Assembly: GCA_013215375.1 (NCBI GenBank)
Contig: JABSRB010000012.1
Coordinates: 62,001 to 126,000 of the forward strand
Direction: 5' to 3'
Length of the DNA: 64,000 nt
Source: Oceanospirillaceae bacterium
GTDB lineage: Bacteria > Pseudomonadota > Gammaproteobacteria > Pseudomonadales > Balneatricaceae
Both the position numbers and the translations under genes were made by a program. How positions within the stretch are numbered: the first letter of the stretch is position 1; the number at the start of each line of letters is the position of its first letter. Shown one piece after another: positions 8,592-16,098 of the stretch. A model generated the notes under the pieces. That model was not told where the DNA came from. It worked only from the letters and a program-made list of their open reading frames with translations, and did not search any database.

Positions 8592-9668
8592 TTACGTTTT
8601 AACCATGGTAATAGGTAGTCGTTTTGTTCCCCAATTACCGGGCTGCCCGTCAAATACTCCCACCATTTTTTCTGAGCAGTAAAGGCATTCCCCCTGCCCG
8701 TTCAAATGCCACTGGCCCAATTGATACTGAGTGCGCTCAATGACTAACTTAGCGCAATTATTGCAATAACTCGAGCCACTAGCACTGTGTTGCACATTAC
8801 CGGTGTAGACATGATTGATGCCCGCTTGCAGCGCTATTTCACGTGCCCGCAACAGAGTTTTCAAGGGGGTTCGTATTATATCCAGCATTTTATAATCGGG
8901 ATGAAAAGCGCTAAAATGCAGTGGCACATTGGCGCCTACATTCTCTACATACCATTGGCAAAGTGATTCAAGTTCCTGTTGTGAATCATTCTCCCCGGGA
9001 ATTAACAGATTAGTCACCTCCAACCAAACCTTAGTATCGGTGACCAGATATTTGAGCGTCTCTTTGACGACTTCCAGTTGGCCGCCACAGATCTTTTTAT
9101 AAAAACGACTATCAAAGCCTTTTAAATCGATATTGGCCGCATCCATATATTTAAAGAATTCAATTCTGGGATCTGCATTGATAAATCCCGCACTCACCGC
9201 CACTGATTTAACGCCCTGCTCTGCACAGGCCTGGGCAACGTCTATGGCATACTCCATAAAGATAACCGGATCATTGTAAGTGTAGGCAATACTGCGAGCG
9301 CCAGTTTGTAGACAAGCCTTTGCCAACATCTGCGGGCTGGCACTGCTGGCCAAGGTATCCATTTTGCGTGATTTACTCATGTCCCAATTTTGGCAGAACT
9401 TACAGGTTAAGTTGCAACCCGCAGTACCAAAGGAGAGTACTGGTGTGCCGGGTAAGAAATGATTTAGCGGCTTTTTCTCAATTGGGTCGACACAAAAACC
9501 GCTAGATCTGCCGTAACTGTGTAGTCGCAGCTGTTGGTGCTCAACGCCGCGTATATAACAGAGCCCACGCTGGCCCTCTTTTAACTGACACAAATGGGGA
9601 CACAAATCACACTGAATTTTGCCATTATCTAATGAGTGCCAGAATTTCGCCGGGTGTGATAGCTGCAT
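8592..9668 (-). CDS. amrS: AmmeMemoRadiSam system radical SAM enzyme
   Basis: A 358-residue protein with the radical SAM cluster motif CNLTCKFC (Cys85, Cys89, Cys92), preceded by a cysteine-rich N-terminus (CDLCPHLC) and followed by the conserved CQNWDMS context. Near the C-terminus CNNCAKLVIERT and CLYC suggest another metal site. This architecture is that of the AmrS/PflA-like enzymes linked to Memo and AMMECR1 proteins, and the divergent neighbour encodes exactly those two domains. The family is widespread but its reaction is unknown to me; a role in RNA or protein modification has been proposed for AMMECR1. Start chosen at the first ATG. Confidence 0.88.
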   Translation of the reverse strand: MQLSHPAKFWHSLDNGKIQCDLCPHLCQLKEGQRGLCYIRGVEHQQLRLHSYGRSSGFCVDPIEKKPLNHFLPGTPVLSFGTAGCNLTCKFCQNWDMSKSRKMDTLASSASPQMLAKACLQTGARSIAYTYNDPVIFMEYAIDVAQACAEQGVKSVAVSAGFINADPRIEFFKYMDAANIDLKGFDSRFYKKICGGQLEVVKETLKYLVTDTKVWLEVTNLLIPGENDSQQELESLCQWYVENVGANVPLHFSAFHPDYKMLDIIRTPLKTLLRAREIALQAGINHVYTGNVQHSASGSSYCNNCAKLVIERTQYQLGQWHLNGQGECLYCSEKMVGVFDGQPGNWGTKRLPITMVKT

Positions 9669-9825
9669 ATTAATCCCCTTCTCATCTATTTAGATAAGTA
9701 TTGGCCCTAACCCGAATATTGCATGCTATATCCGAGCTAGCAGCTTTCTTTACCAAATACTTATTAACTGGGCAATATCATGATTCGGTTGACGCTGAAG
9801 AACTGATTTCAAAAACACTTATTTG

Positions 9826-9837
9826 AGACTATAGTCT
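9826..9837. promoter_or_regulatory. 12-bp perfect palindrome in the divergent amr promoter region
   Basis: AGACTATAGTCT is perfectly palindromic and lies between the divergent radical SAM and Memo-AMMECR1 genes, 30 bp from the latter's start. AGTCTAG recurs just upstream of the start codon. It could be an operator; the binding protein is unknown. Confidence 0.35.
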
Positions 9838-9867
9838 AGATACTAAATAGTGAAATGCGAGTCTAGT

Positions 9868-11310
9868 ATGAAGCTTAAACACAGTGCCGTAGCCGGCTCA
9901 TTTTATCCCGCAGACCCAGAACAATTAAGTAAACTTTGCCTAGATTTATTAGCCTCTAATCCCTGCCCAGGGGATAAACCTAACGCCATTATTGTACCCC
10001 ATGCAGGATTTATATATTCAGGGAGGATTGCGGCTCTGGCATACAATAGATTACAGCCCTATTTAAATGATTTTAAACGTATTTTTATATTCGGCCCCGC
10101 GCATAGAGAAGGCTTTGATTATTTAGCAGCACTAGATGCTTCTCTGTGGCGCACCCCTTTAGGGGATGTTCATTTAGATAGAGATTACACTAAGCGATTG
10201 GTTGATAAAGGCTGGCTGCAGTATTTTGATAAAGCGCATCAGCAAGAGCACTCACTGGAAGTACAATTACCACTATTACAGAGTATAGGTTTACAAGACA
10301 TCCCCATCATCCCGATTGTTGTGGGTCGCGCACCCGCTGAGAAAAGCGCTGCGCTGATGCAGTTATTATTGGAAGATGAGCATAATTTGTTGGTCATCAG
10401 CTCTGATTTGAGTCATTTTCAGCCCTCCTTACAAGCAGAGCAAACAGATAGAAACACCATCGCCAAAATAACAGCCTTAGACAGCGATATATCACCACGA
10501 CAAGCTTGTGGCTGTTATCCACTGAACGCACTGTTGCAAGTTGCAGAAAAAATGCAGCGACGCGTTGAAGCTCTTGGCTACTGTCACTCAGGCGATAGCA
10601 ATGGCAATAAAGACTCTGTGGTCGGTTACTCGGCATTTGCATTGACTGCACGATACTCCCCTCCAAGAAAATCACTGTGTTCCAAGTCTGTTGATGAGTT
10701 TATTCCCAAACAGAGCAAGCAATACACTGCGACACAAAAAATTGAGATGTTAACAATAGCGAGACAGGCCATACAACAAGCTTTTTCCAATAACAACAGA
10801 GCACCAAAGAGCCAGTTACAGCAAGCAGATTATTTACAACCAGAGCGCAGTTGTTTTGTCAGTTTAAAGGCACCTGGCAAAAAAAATCCGAATCAGATGC
10901 AGCTGCGCGGCTGTATCGGTAACTTAAAACCTAGGGGTTCACTGTTTCAGAGCATCCGTCGCAACGCTAACTTAGCAGCTTTCGAAGATCACAGGTTCAG
11001 CCCCTTACAGGCAGATGAACTCGACAGTGTAGTGATTGAAATATCAATCTTAAGCCCAGCTAAAGCAATTAATGTAAAGGGACAAGCAGAGCTTTTAACT
11101 TTGTTAAAGCCAGGGGTGGACGGCTTGATACTAAGTTGTAAAACACAACAAGCAACCTTTTTGCCCTCAGTTTGGCAACAGTTGCCAGACCCACAACAAT
11201 TTGTGGCACAGTTGAAAATAAAAGCAGGGCTAAAAGCTGATTTTTGGTCCAAGGATATGCGATGCTTTATCTATCAAAGTATTAATTTTTCAGAGCAGAG
11301 TAGTGATTAG
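9868..11310 (+). CDS. amrBA: fused Memo-AMMECR1 protein of the AmmeMemoRadiSam system
   Basis: A 480-residue fusion. Residues about 1-260 are the Memo domain (AVAGSFYPADP at the start, IVPHAGFIYSGRIAA, HSLEVQLP, ISSDLSHF; the His residues match the metal-like site of Memo). Residues about 295-470 are the AMMECR1 domain with the hallmark LRGCIG motif and a following AAFEDHRFSPL segment. I choose the ATG at 9868 (GAG seven bases upstream; Memo proteins begin with this AVAGSFYP run) over a GTG at 9850. In many genomes the two domains are separate genes; fusion and divergence from the radical SAM gene tie the three activities together. Confidence 0.88.
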   Translation: MKLKHSAVAGSFYPADPEQLSKLCLDLLASNPCPGDKPNAIIVPHAGFIYSGRIAALAYNRLQPYLNDFKRIFIFGPAHREGFDYLAALDASLWRTPLGDVHLDRDYTKRLVDKGWLQYFDKAHQQEHSLEVQLPLLQSIGLQDIPIIPIVVGRAPAEKSAALMQLLLEDEHNLLVISSDLSHFQPSLQAEQTDRNTIAKITALDSDISPRQACGCYPLNALLQVAEKMQRRVEALGYCHSGDSNGNKDSVVGYSAFALTARYSPPRKSLCSKSVDEFIPKQSKQYTATQKIEMLTIARQAIQQAFSNNNRAPKSQLQQADYLQPERSCFVSLKAPGKKNPNQMQLRGCIGNLKPRGSLFQSIRRNANLAAFEDHRFSPLQADELDSVVIEISILSPAKAINVKGQAELLTLLKPGVDGLILSCKTQQATFLPSVWQQLPDPQQFVAQLKIKAGLKADFWSKDMRCFIYQSINFSEQSSD

Positions 11311-11369
11311 AGATGATCACAATAGCGGCGTTTTTCAAGGGAGTTGTCGCCTAAAGCGAGGATGTAATT

Positions 11370-11453
11370 ACTAGCTGAATGTTAAATTAATAACATCCAG
11401 CTTACTCTTTGTATGTATTTTGTACAGAGAAACATGACTGTCCCTTTGTGGTG
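11370..11453. repeat. 84-bp direct repeat, left copy
   Basis: Identical to 14463-14546 except for one base (11429). It starts with a palindrome at 11373-11402 (AGCTG-A-ATGTTA, 6-nt loop, TAACAT-C-CAGCT) and ends with ACATGACTGTCCCTTTGTGGTG. The last nine bases TTTGTGGTG are tandemly triplicated here (11445-11471) but not in the right copy. The two copies bracket about 3 kb carrying a REP-type transposase. Confidence 0.9.
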
Positions 11454-11479
11454 TTTGTGGTGTTTGTGGTGTTCACTGA

Positions 11480-11617
11480 AAAGGTTAAAAATTATATCTT
11501 TAGATATTATAATTCGGTGAGACCGCATTCTCATAATTTAGGTATATCACCGAATGCAAAGGAAGAATTTTATTGGGGAACCTCGAATTGGTTGGCCAAA
11601 AAAAGTTGACCACTACA
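11480..11617 (+). mobile_element. 3' remnant of an IS3-family insertion sequence
   Basis: In frame, the stretch encodes YIFRYYNSVRPHSHN followed by SPNAKEEFYW, the C-terminal end of an IS3-family OrfB integrase. The stop is followed directly by an end-like sequence (11590-11617) whose outer strand begins TGTAGTGGTCAACT, as IS3-type terminal repeats begin with TG. The rest of the transposase is gone. A start at 11409 would read through the neighbouring direct repeat and is not a real gene start. Confidence 0.65.
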
Positions 11618-11623
11618 TTTTGT

Positions 11624-12424
11624 CTATGGATTATCATCAGAATAAAATCTCTTGAAATTTTCTTTCTCAACTTTTCTGCCGGGAAACACACCTAACACCC
11701 TGGCTATGTTAGGCATTGAACCAAAAGAATCGTAATATGATAAACTACTTCTTACAGGGGCTTTAAAATCGATCATAATTACACCATTGGCCTGTCGATG
11801 GTGCATATGTATTTCGGAATATTTCAATACATTTTCTTTTGAAGTATTTCCATCCACAATAGCCCCCCCAAAATCAACAGCATAAGGATAACTCATATTG
11901 TCATAGGGGATATTCCTACCAGTAGGAGAAGCACCATTGTTAGCAGATAAATAAAGCCTTATTATCTTAACAGGCCTATCTTCGTACGCCACATAGGGAC
12001 CTTTATTATGAGGCCTCTGTACTTCAACATCGATGCCGTAATCCATGTATATAAATCTGCTTTTACCCCACATTTTTCCATCCCCTCGTCCTACTATTTC
12101 TCCTGAAATATAATTATCACCCAGAACTTTAGCCCATTCCTTAAAAGGTTGAGTGAAATCTAACTCTTTGCCGTCCCAATAAAGCTTGTCTTTTGTTACC
12201 AGCATTCGTACTTTTTTAGCAGAGGTATTGCTGTTTTGATCCAAGGTTTCTGGCTTAATATCACATAGCGTATTGACTACGTTATTACAGCCTAATTCAT
12301 TGGCTACTTTTGTGACTTTTTTTAGAGATTCAGTTAATGTTGATAGACTAAATATATCACTGGAATAAACCATTCCAATTGGCCATATAATAAGTGCAAA
12401 ACAGATGCTTACCATTAATCTCAT
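11624..12424 (-). CDS. secreted protein of unknown function (possible immunity protein)
   Basis: A 266-residue protein with a signal peptide (MVSICFALIIWPIGMVYSSD), so probably periplasmic. I do not recognise the family firmly. The middle contains a strand-rich pattern (KDKLYWDGKEL, FTQPFKEWAKVLGD, YGIDVEVQ, VKIIRLYLS) that resembles small proteins seen beside secreted toxins. It overlaps the upstream gene by 4 bp (ATGA), so the two are co-translated. Since the upstream gene may be a remnant of a secretion-system effector, an immunity role is plausible but unproven. Confidence 0.5.
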   Translation of the reverse strand: MRLMVSICFALIIWPIGMVYSSDIFSLSTLTESLKKVTKVANELGCNNVVNTLCDIKPETLDQNSNTSAKKVRMLVTKDKLYWDGKELDFTQPFKEWAKVLGDNYISGEIVGRGDGKMWGKSRFIYMDYGIDVEVQRPHNKGPYVAYEDRPVKIIRLYLSANNGASPTGRNIPYDNMSYPYAVDFGGAIVDGNTSKENVLKYSEIHMHHRQANGVIMIDFKAPVRSSLSYYDSFGSMPNIARVLGVFPGRKVEKENFKRFYSDDNP

Positions 12425-13269
12425 TTTCCAAACTTCTCTCTTAACTCTCTAATCACTTTATTTCCTTCATTATTCTTTCTTGCTAATGCCATTAGTGTTG
12501 ACACTTCTTGATCGACAGCTTTTCCAGACAATGAGCTTTTTTGCATCAATGCTTCAAACTCTAACTGTTCATCCTCAAAATGACCTTTATAAGCCATCGC
12601 TTTTTTCAGTTTCTCAGGGTTATTAGCACACCATTCTTTAATTTTATCAAATATTAAATAATAAGGATGAAGTGAATGAGTATAATGATGTTTCAAATAT
12701 TTTTGTGGGATTTTATCCGGATGAATAATAAAGTGATCTGCTTTGTTTTCTAGTTCCTCAGATGAACTGTTAGATTGAAGTAAATCACTATAATGCAAAC
12801 CAATATTTCTGACCATTTCTATCCCACACAGAGCCGCTATTTCATGTAGAGGATGATCATCGGGATCTTTCGCCAATTGTGTATGACTAGGATCTGTAGG
12901 CAGCGCCTTACTTTGAAAGTGTTTCATCCCATCCAATATCTGCCTAGCGATGCCGGCGACTAAATAATTAATGAGATAACTGATGCCATACATCAACTTA
13001 GCTAGGACGTATTTAGGCACCGTTGTCAACTCGTCTAACGATTCAGCTATTTTGATCGCTTCAGCTGCTGTATAAGATGACGTATCTTTATCTTCAATCT
13101 CTTCTGATGGACCTAAATTGACGATCCAATCTTGCATGTCTTTTAGTATATTGGCCGGTTTTGCATAATGCAGTAATGAATTTAATGCTTCAGGATTATA
13201 ATCCCTCAATAATGTTATTAAGAGGGAAGTTATAGGACAGGCATATTTAATACTATATGAACCAAACAC
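12421..13269 (-). CDS. possible truncated HET-C-like protein
   Basis: A frame of 282 residues with no transmembrane segment. The central part, SHTQLAKDPDDHPLHEIAAL followed by a helix with further His residues, resembles the HET-C domain found in some secreted bacterial proteins; this match is by eye only. The only usable start is a GTG at 13269 without a ribosome-binding site. The frame continues upstream without ATG to an in-frame TGA, so the N-terminus looks lost. It is co-translated with the secreted protein downstream. Best reading: a 5'-truncated effector-like gene inside a repeat-flanked mobile segment, possibly a pseudogene. Confidence 0.45.
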   Translation of the reverse strand: MFGSYSIKYACPITSLLITLLRDYNPEALNSLLHYAKPANILKDMQDWIVNLGPSEEIEDKDTSSYTAAEAIKIAESLDELTTVPKYVLAKLMYGISYLINYLVAGIARQILDGMKHFQSKALPTDPSHTQLAKDPDDHPLHEIAALCGIEMVRNIGLHYSDLLQSNSSSEELENKADHFIIHPDKIPQKYLKHHYTHSLHPYYLIFDKIKEWCANNPEKLKKAMAYKGHFEDEQLEFEALMQKSSLSGKAVDQEVSTLMALARKNNEGNKVIRELREKFGK

Positions 13270-13416
13270 ATCAAAATCAATAAACTTTATCGATAATTTT
13301 TGAAATGTACTTCAATGAGGAAATTTACAATTATTTTGTTCTAAATCAGCTTATTACAAACAATAAAAACTACACTTATCAGTGTATGATCCAGTCTCTT
13401 TAGCCAATAAATTACA

Positions 13417-14430
13417 CTAAGTAGGAAATAACTTACTGCTAATTCCTATCCCCTTAATCCATTTTATAGCGAGCTTTTTAGCATGTTCTCGCATGACATC
13501 ACACTTACCAATCGCCCAACTAAATTGATGTGCACCTTTAGGTTGCATAGCCTTGTGCCATTGCTCACCATCGATACCTAATCGTACTAATATTGGCGGT
13601 AAACGACTCTCTATCGCACCCCGTTTGTCTTCCCTTATCGCACGCCCACTCCAATCTACAAGTTCTAGATACTCTCGATATAAATAGGGAATCTGATCTG
13701 CTAGTGGTCTGCCTTCTGCAACAAATTCTTTTAAGAATGGATTCTTAGGTCGATTATCAGACTCCTGCAAGTTATTTGGTTCTCTCTTAATCTGATCTTC
13801 ATCTATTCTTTGCTTGATCGATGTGAATTCTGATGCCTCTGGCGTATCAGCCATCATTGCTCGAATAGGGTTTAACTCAACATAAGCCATACAAGTCAGT
13901 AATGCCTGTTCATCAAGCAAAGCTTGGCTTTTGAAACGCCCTTCCCAGAAATGACCTGTGCAATTATCCTCAAAATTTGCTTGGCGAGCTATAGGTTCAT
14001 TGAGCGCCCGCATAAACCAACTGATATCTTCTAATCGTTCTCGCCATTTGGCAACTATTTCAGCGATTAGCTCATGATGCTCTTTGGTAAGTTCTTCACC
14101 AGCGATGAAGCGCTGAATAATATCTGGGCCTTTATAGATCTTTCGCCAACGCACTATTACTTCTTGATCACTAAGCGAATCTATTTCTTTCTTATTAATA
14201 TATAAAACAAGATGATAGTGATTGGACATAATCGCATAGGCACAGATATCAATACAAAACACCCCTTCTATCTTGGCGAGACGATCAAGCATCCACTGCC
14301 TACGATGCTCAAAGTCTTGTTGGGTGGTTTTATCAAAACCACAAAGGAATGCTCGCCTTACTACCCGAGAAATACAGTGGTAATAAGGGGTATCTTGACA
14401 GCAGATTTGCTGCGAACGTGCACGAGTCAT
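13417..14430 (-). CDS. REP-associated tyrosine transposase (Y1/IS200-like)
   Basis: A 337-residue protein with the HUH-type motif in SNHYHLVLY (residues about 68-76) and the YVELNPIRA segment typical of the Y1 transposase superfamily; the N-terminus (YYHCISRVVRRAFL) matches the REP-associated (RAYT) subgroup. Such enzymes nick single-stranded DNA at short palindromic repeats. The 84-bp repeat with its palindrome begins 32 bp beyond its start codon and recurs 3.1 kb away, a likely substrate. The protein appears intact. It may be domesticated rather than part of an autonomous element. Confidence 0.85.
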   Translation of the reverse strand: MTRARSQQICCQDTPYYHCISRVVRRAFLCGFDKTTQQDFEHRRQWMLDRLAKIEGVFCIDICAYAIMSNHYHLVLYINKKEIDSLSDQEVIVRWRKIYKGPDIIQRFIAGEELTKEHHELIAEIVAKWRERLEDISWFMRALNEPIARQANFEDNCTGHFWEGRFKSQALLDEQALLTCMAYVELNPIRAMMADTPEASEFTSIKQRIDEDQIKREPNNLQESDNRPKNPFLKEFVAEGRPLADQIPYLYREYLELVDWSGRAIREDKRGAIESRLPPILVRLGIDGEQWHKAMQPKGAHQFSWAIGKCDVMREHAKKLAIKWIKGIGISSKLFPT

Positions 14431-14462
14431 AAATACCTCCTGCTCAGGACTTCTTTCTCCGA

Positions 14463-14546
14463 ACTAGCTGAATGTTAAATTAATAACATCCAGCTTACTC
14501 TTTGTATGTATTTTGTACAGATAAACATGACTGTCCCTTTGTGGTG
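14463..14546. repeat. 84-bp direct repeat, right copy
   Basis: Matches 11370-11453 at 83 of 84 positions, same orientation. The palindrome is at 14466-14495. It lies just upstream of the REP-type transposase gene. Confidence 0.9.
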
Positions 14547-14580
14547 GTCATCAGTGGCTAATACTTTACTCCCAAGACCG

Positions 14581-14666
14581 TTAGATTCAATTAATCCGTG
14601 TCTGTCCTTTATTAGCGTTCTCTCAGTTAAGATTCAGTTAACCCGCATCTGTCCTTTATTAGCGTT
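14581..14666. repeat. two tandem related units ending TCTGTCCTTTATTAGCGTT
   Basis: Units at 14581-14619 and 14627-14666 share a 19-base identical end and a similar beginning (TTAGATTCA / TTAAGATTCA). CTGTCC also occurs in the 84-bp repeat. The second unit stops three bases before the end of the arrestin-like gene. Probably part of the same REP-type repeat zone. Confidence 0.7.
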
Positions 14667-14669
14667 AAT

Positions 14670-15140
14670 TTACTCTTCTAATTCAATCCAGCCAGAGTCA
14701 GGGTCGTTTCCGAAACAATCTAGCCCAGCGAAGGCTTTATACGTATGTTGGCAATAATAGCCTCGATAAATCGCTAGCGCATCTTCAGGTAACTGCACTT
14801 GCGATTCCCACTCATGGGACGAATTGGCATCTAGTACTTGCGCCCCTGTCACCTCTATTTCTAGATCAAGCGTATAATTTGATGCCCCTACTGTTTCTGA
14901 TCTACGGTACTCATCTCCATCTTGATCATACACTACGTCTATATCAGGTACTTCTAACTCTTCACAGCCAACCACTCTTAAATATACTCGGCTCACTTTA
15001 ACAGCAGCATCCCCTGTTTTTGCCTGGATTGTGATATTAAAAGGTTCTGTAAATGATAGACTTTCGCACTGAAGAGACACTTGAGCCGCATTACCTGTCA
15101 CTGCATTTTTCATTGCTTTTATTTTGCTAAAAAATCCCAC
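14670..15140 (-). CDS. arrestin-like/Spo0M-like protein of unknown function
   Basis: A 156-residue soluble protein beginning at a GTG preceded by AAGGAG. The all-beta pattern (SFTEPFNITIQAKTGDAAVK, RVYLRVVGCEEL, YTLDLEIEVTG, WESQVQLPEDALAIYRG) resembles arrestin-like or Spo0M-type folds. No catalytic motif or signal peptide is seen. It is the last gene of the VgrG operon and lies 50 bp after the FGE-like lipoprotein gene. A helper or protective role in that operon is possible; nothing in the sequence shows it. Confidence 0.5.
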   Translation of the reverse strand: MGFFSKIKAMKNAVTGNAAQVSLQCESLSFTEPFNITIQAKTGDAAVKVSRVYLRVVGCEELEVPDIDVVYDQDGDEYRRSETVGASNYTLDLEIEVTGAQVLDANSSHEWESQVQLPEDALAIYRGYYCQHTYKAFAGLDCFGNDPDSGWIELEE

Positions 15141-15191
15141 ATTCTCTCCTTGTAGGTATAAATAATACGATTTATTTATACTATCTTCCTA

Positions 15192-16040
15192 TTATTGAGT
15201 ATTTATAGCACACCTGAAGCTTATGTGTGGGCCTATAAGGTGAACGCCCTCTCGTAATGGGTTGTTTTTCACCCAATCAATGTCCATAGGTACCCTTCCG
15301 TATACGTGACTGTATTCAGGTGAGTGAGATATGCTCCCCCCTCTTCTCACCTTTTCAGTTCCTGTTTTAGGCCCCTGTGGATCTTGTACGGGCGATTTTT
15401 CATAATAATTCTTCGCATACCAATCAGCAACCCACTCACTACTGTTGCTACTTAGATCATAGATTCCTAAAGGGTTCGGAGGATAGGTCCCTACAGGCAT
15501 TACGTACGGGTCATGATCCTCCATATTCTCACCTTTTATAAAGGTTCCGGTGTTTGTTGCATACGCAATGTTTGCACCTCTGTTTCTCGCTGCATACTCC
15601 CATTGAGCTTCTGTGGGCAATGCATATTTTTTTCCCGATACTGTAGCCATCCACTCACAAAACAATTGCCCGTCGTACCAGTCTGCGGCTACAGGTAAGT
15701 TTTCTGTTCTTTTATATTTTTCTAAATAATTAGGCTTTCGTTTCGTATTAGCTAAAAACACTTCATATTTTTCATAAGTAATCTCGTATTTTCCCATCCA
15801 AAAATCAGACAACTTCACTAAATGAACATGTTTATTGTCTTTGCGACCACTCCAATAATCAAAGAACTTGTTCCCATTTGCATCAATGAATTCATTACCG
15901 GCATCACCCATCATAAATTGACCGCCTTTTACGAAAATCATTTCAGTATCCAAGATTTCAATCAATTCGTTAATTTTTTCCTCATCTGTACATCCTGTGA
16001 GGATAACGACTGATAGTAATAAATTTGCTTTAATACCCAT
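15192..16040 (-). CDS. FGE/SUMF1-like domain lipoprotein
   Basis: A 282-residue protein with a lipoprotein signal (LLSVVILTGC, Cys17 as lipobox cysteine). From about residue 30 it follows the formylglycine-generating-enzyme fold: MIFVKGGQFMMGD, FWMGKYEITYEKYEVFL, YALPTEAQWEYAARN, VRRGGS and FRCAINT. The cysteine expected soon after RGGS in active enzymes is absent (RGGSISHSPEYSHVYGR), so it is unlikely to modify sulfatases. Its place directly after a putative secreted effector, and its periplasm-facing anchoring, make an immunity role an attractive inference. Confidence 0.75.
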   Translation of the reverse strand: MGIKANLLLSVVILTGCTDEEKINELIEILDTEMIFVKGGQFMMGDAGNEFIDANGNKFFDYWSGRKDNKHVHLVKLSDFWMGKYEITYEKYEVFLANTKRKPNYLEKYKRTENLPVAADWYDGQLFCEWMATVSGKKYALPTEAQWEYAARNRGANIAYATNTGTFIKGENMEDHDPYVMPVGTYPPNPLGIYDLSSNSSEWVADWYAKNYYEKSPVQDPQGPKTGTEKVRRGGSISHSPEYSHVYGRVPMDIDWVKNNPLREGVHLIGPHISFRCAINTQ

Positions 16041-16098
16041 TATTCAAACCTTATTCACTATAATTTTTAATGTTATGAGGATCTAAATGAAGTCGACG

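Noticed and set aside
11445-11471. TTTGTGGTG triplication as CRISPR or coding repeat
   Set aside because: Nine-base units without spacers; best explained by slippage at the end of the 84-bp repeat.
11409-11609. 66-codon frame as an intact small gene
   Set aside because: Its first part is the dispersed 84-bp repeat and its TTTGTGGTG triplication; only the IS3-like tail is meaningful, so it is treated as a remnant.
14581-14666. Tandem units as a CRISPR array
   Set aside because: Only two units, unequal length, no spacer-repeat alternation and no cas genes.
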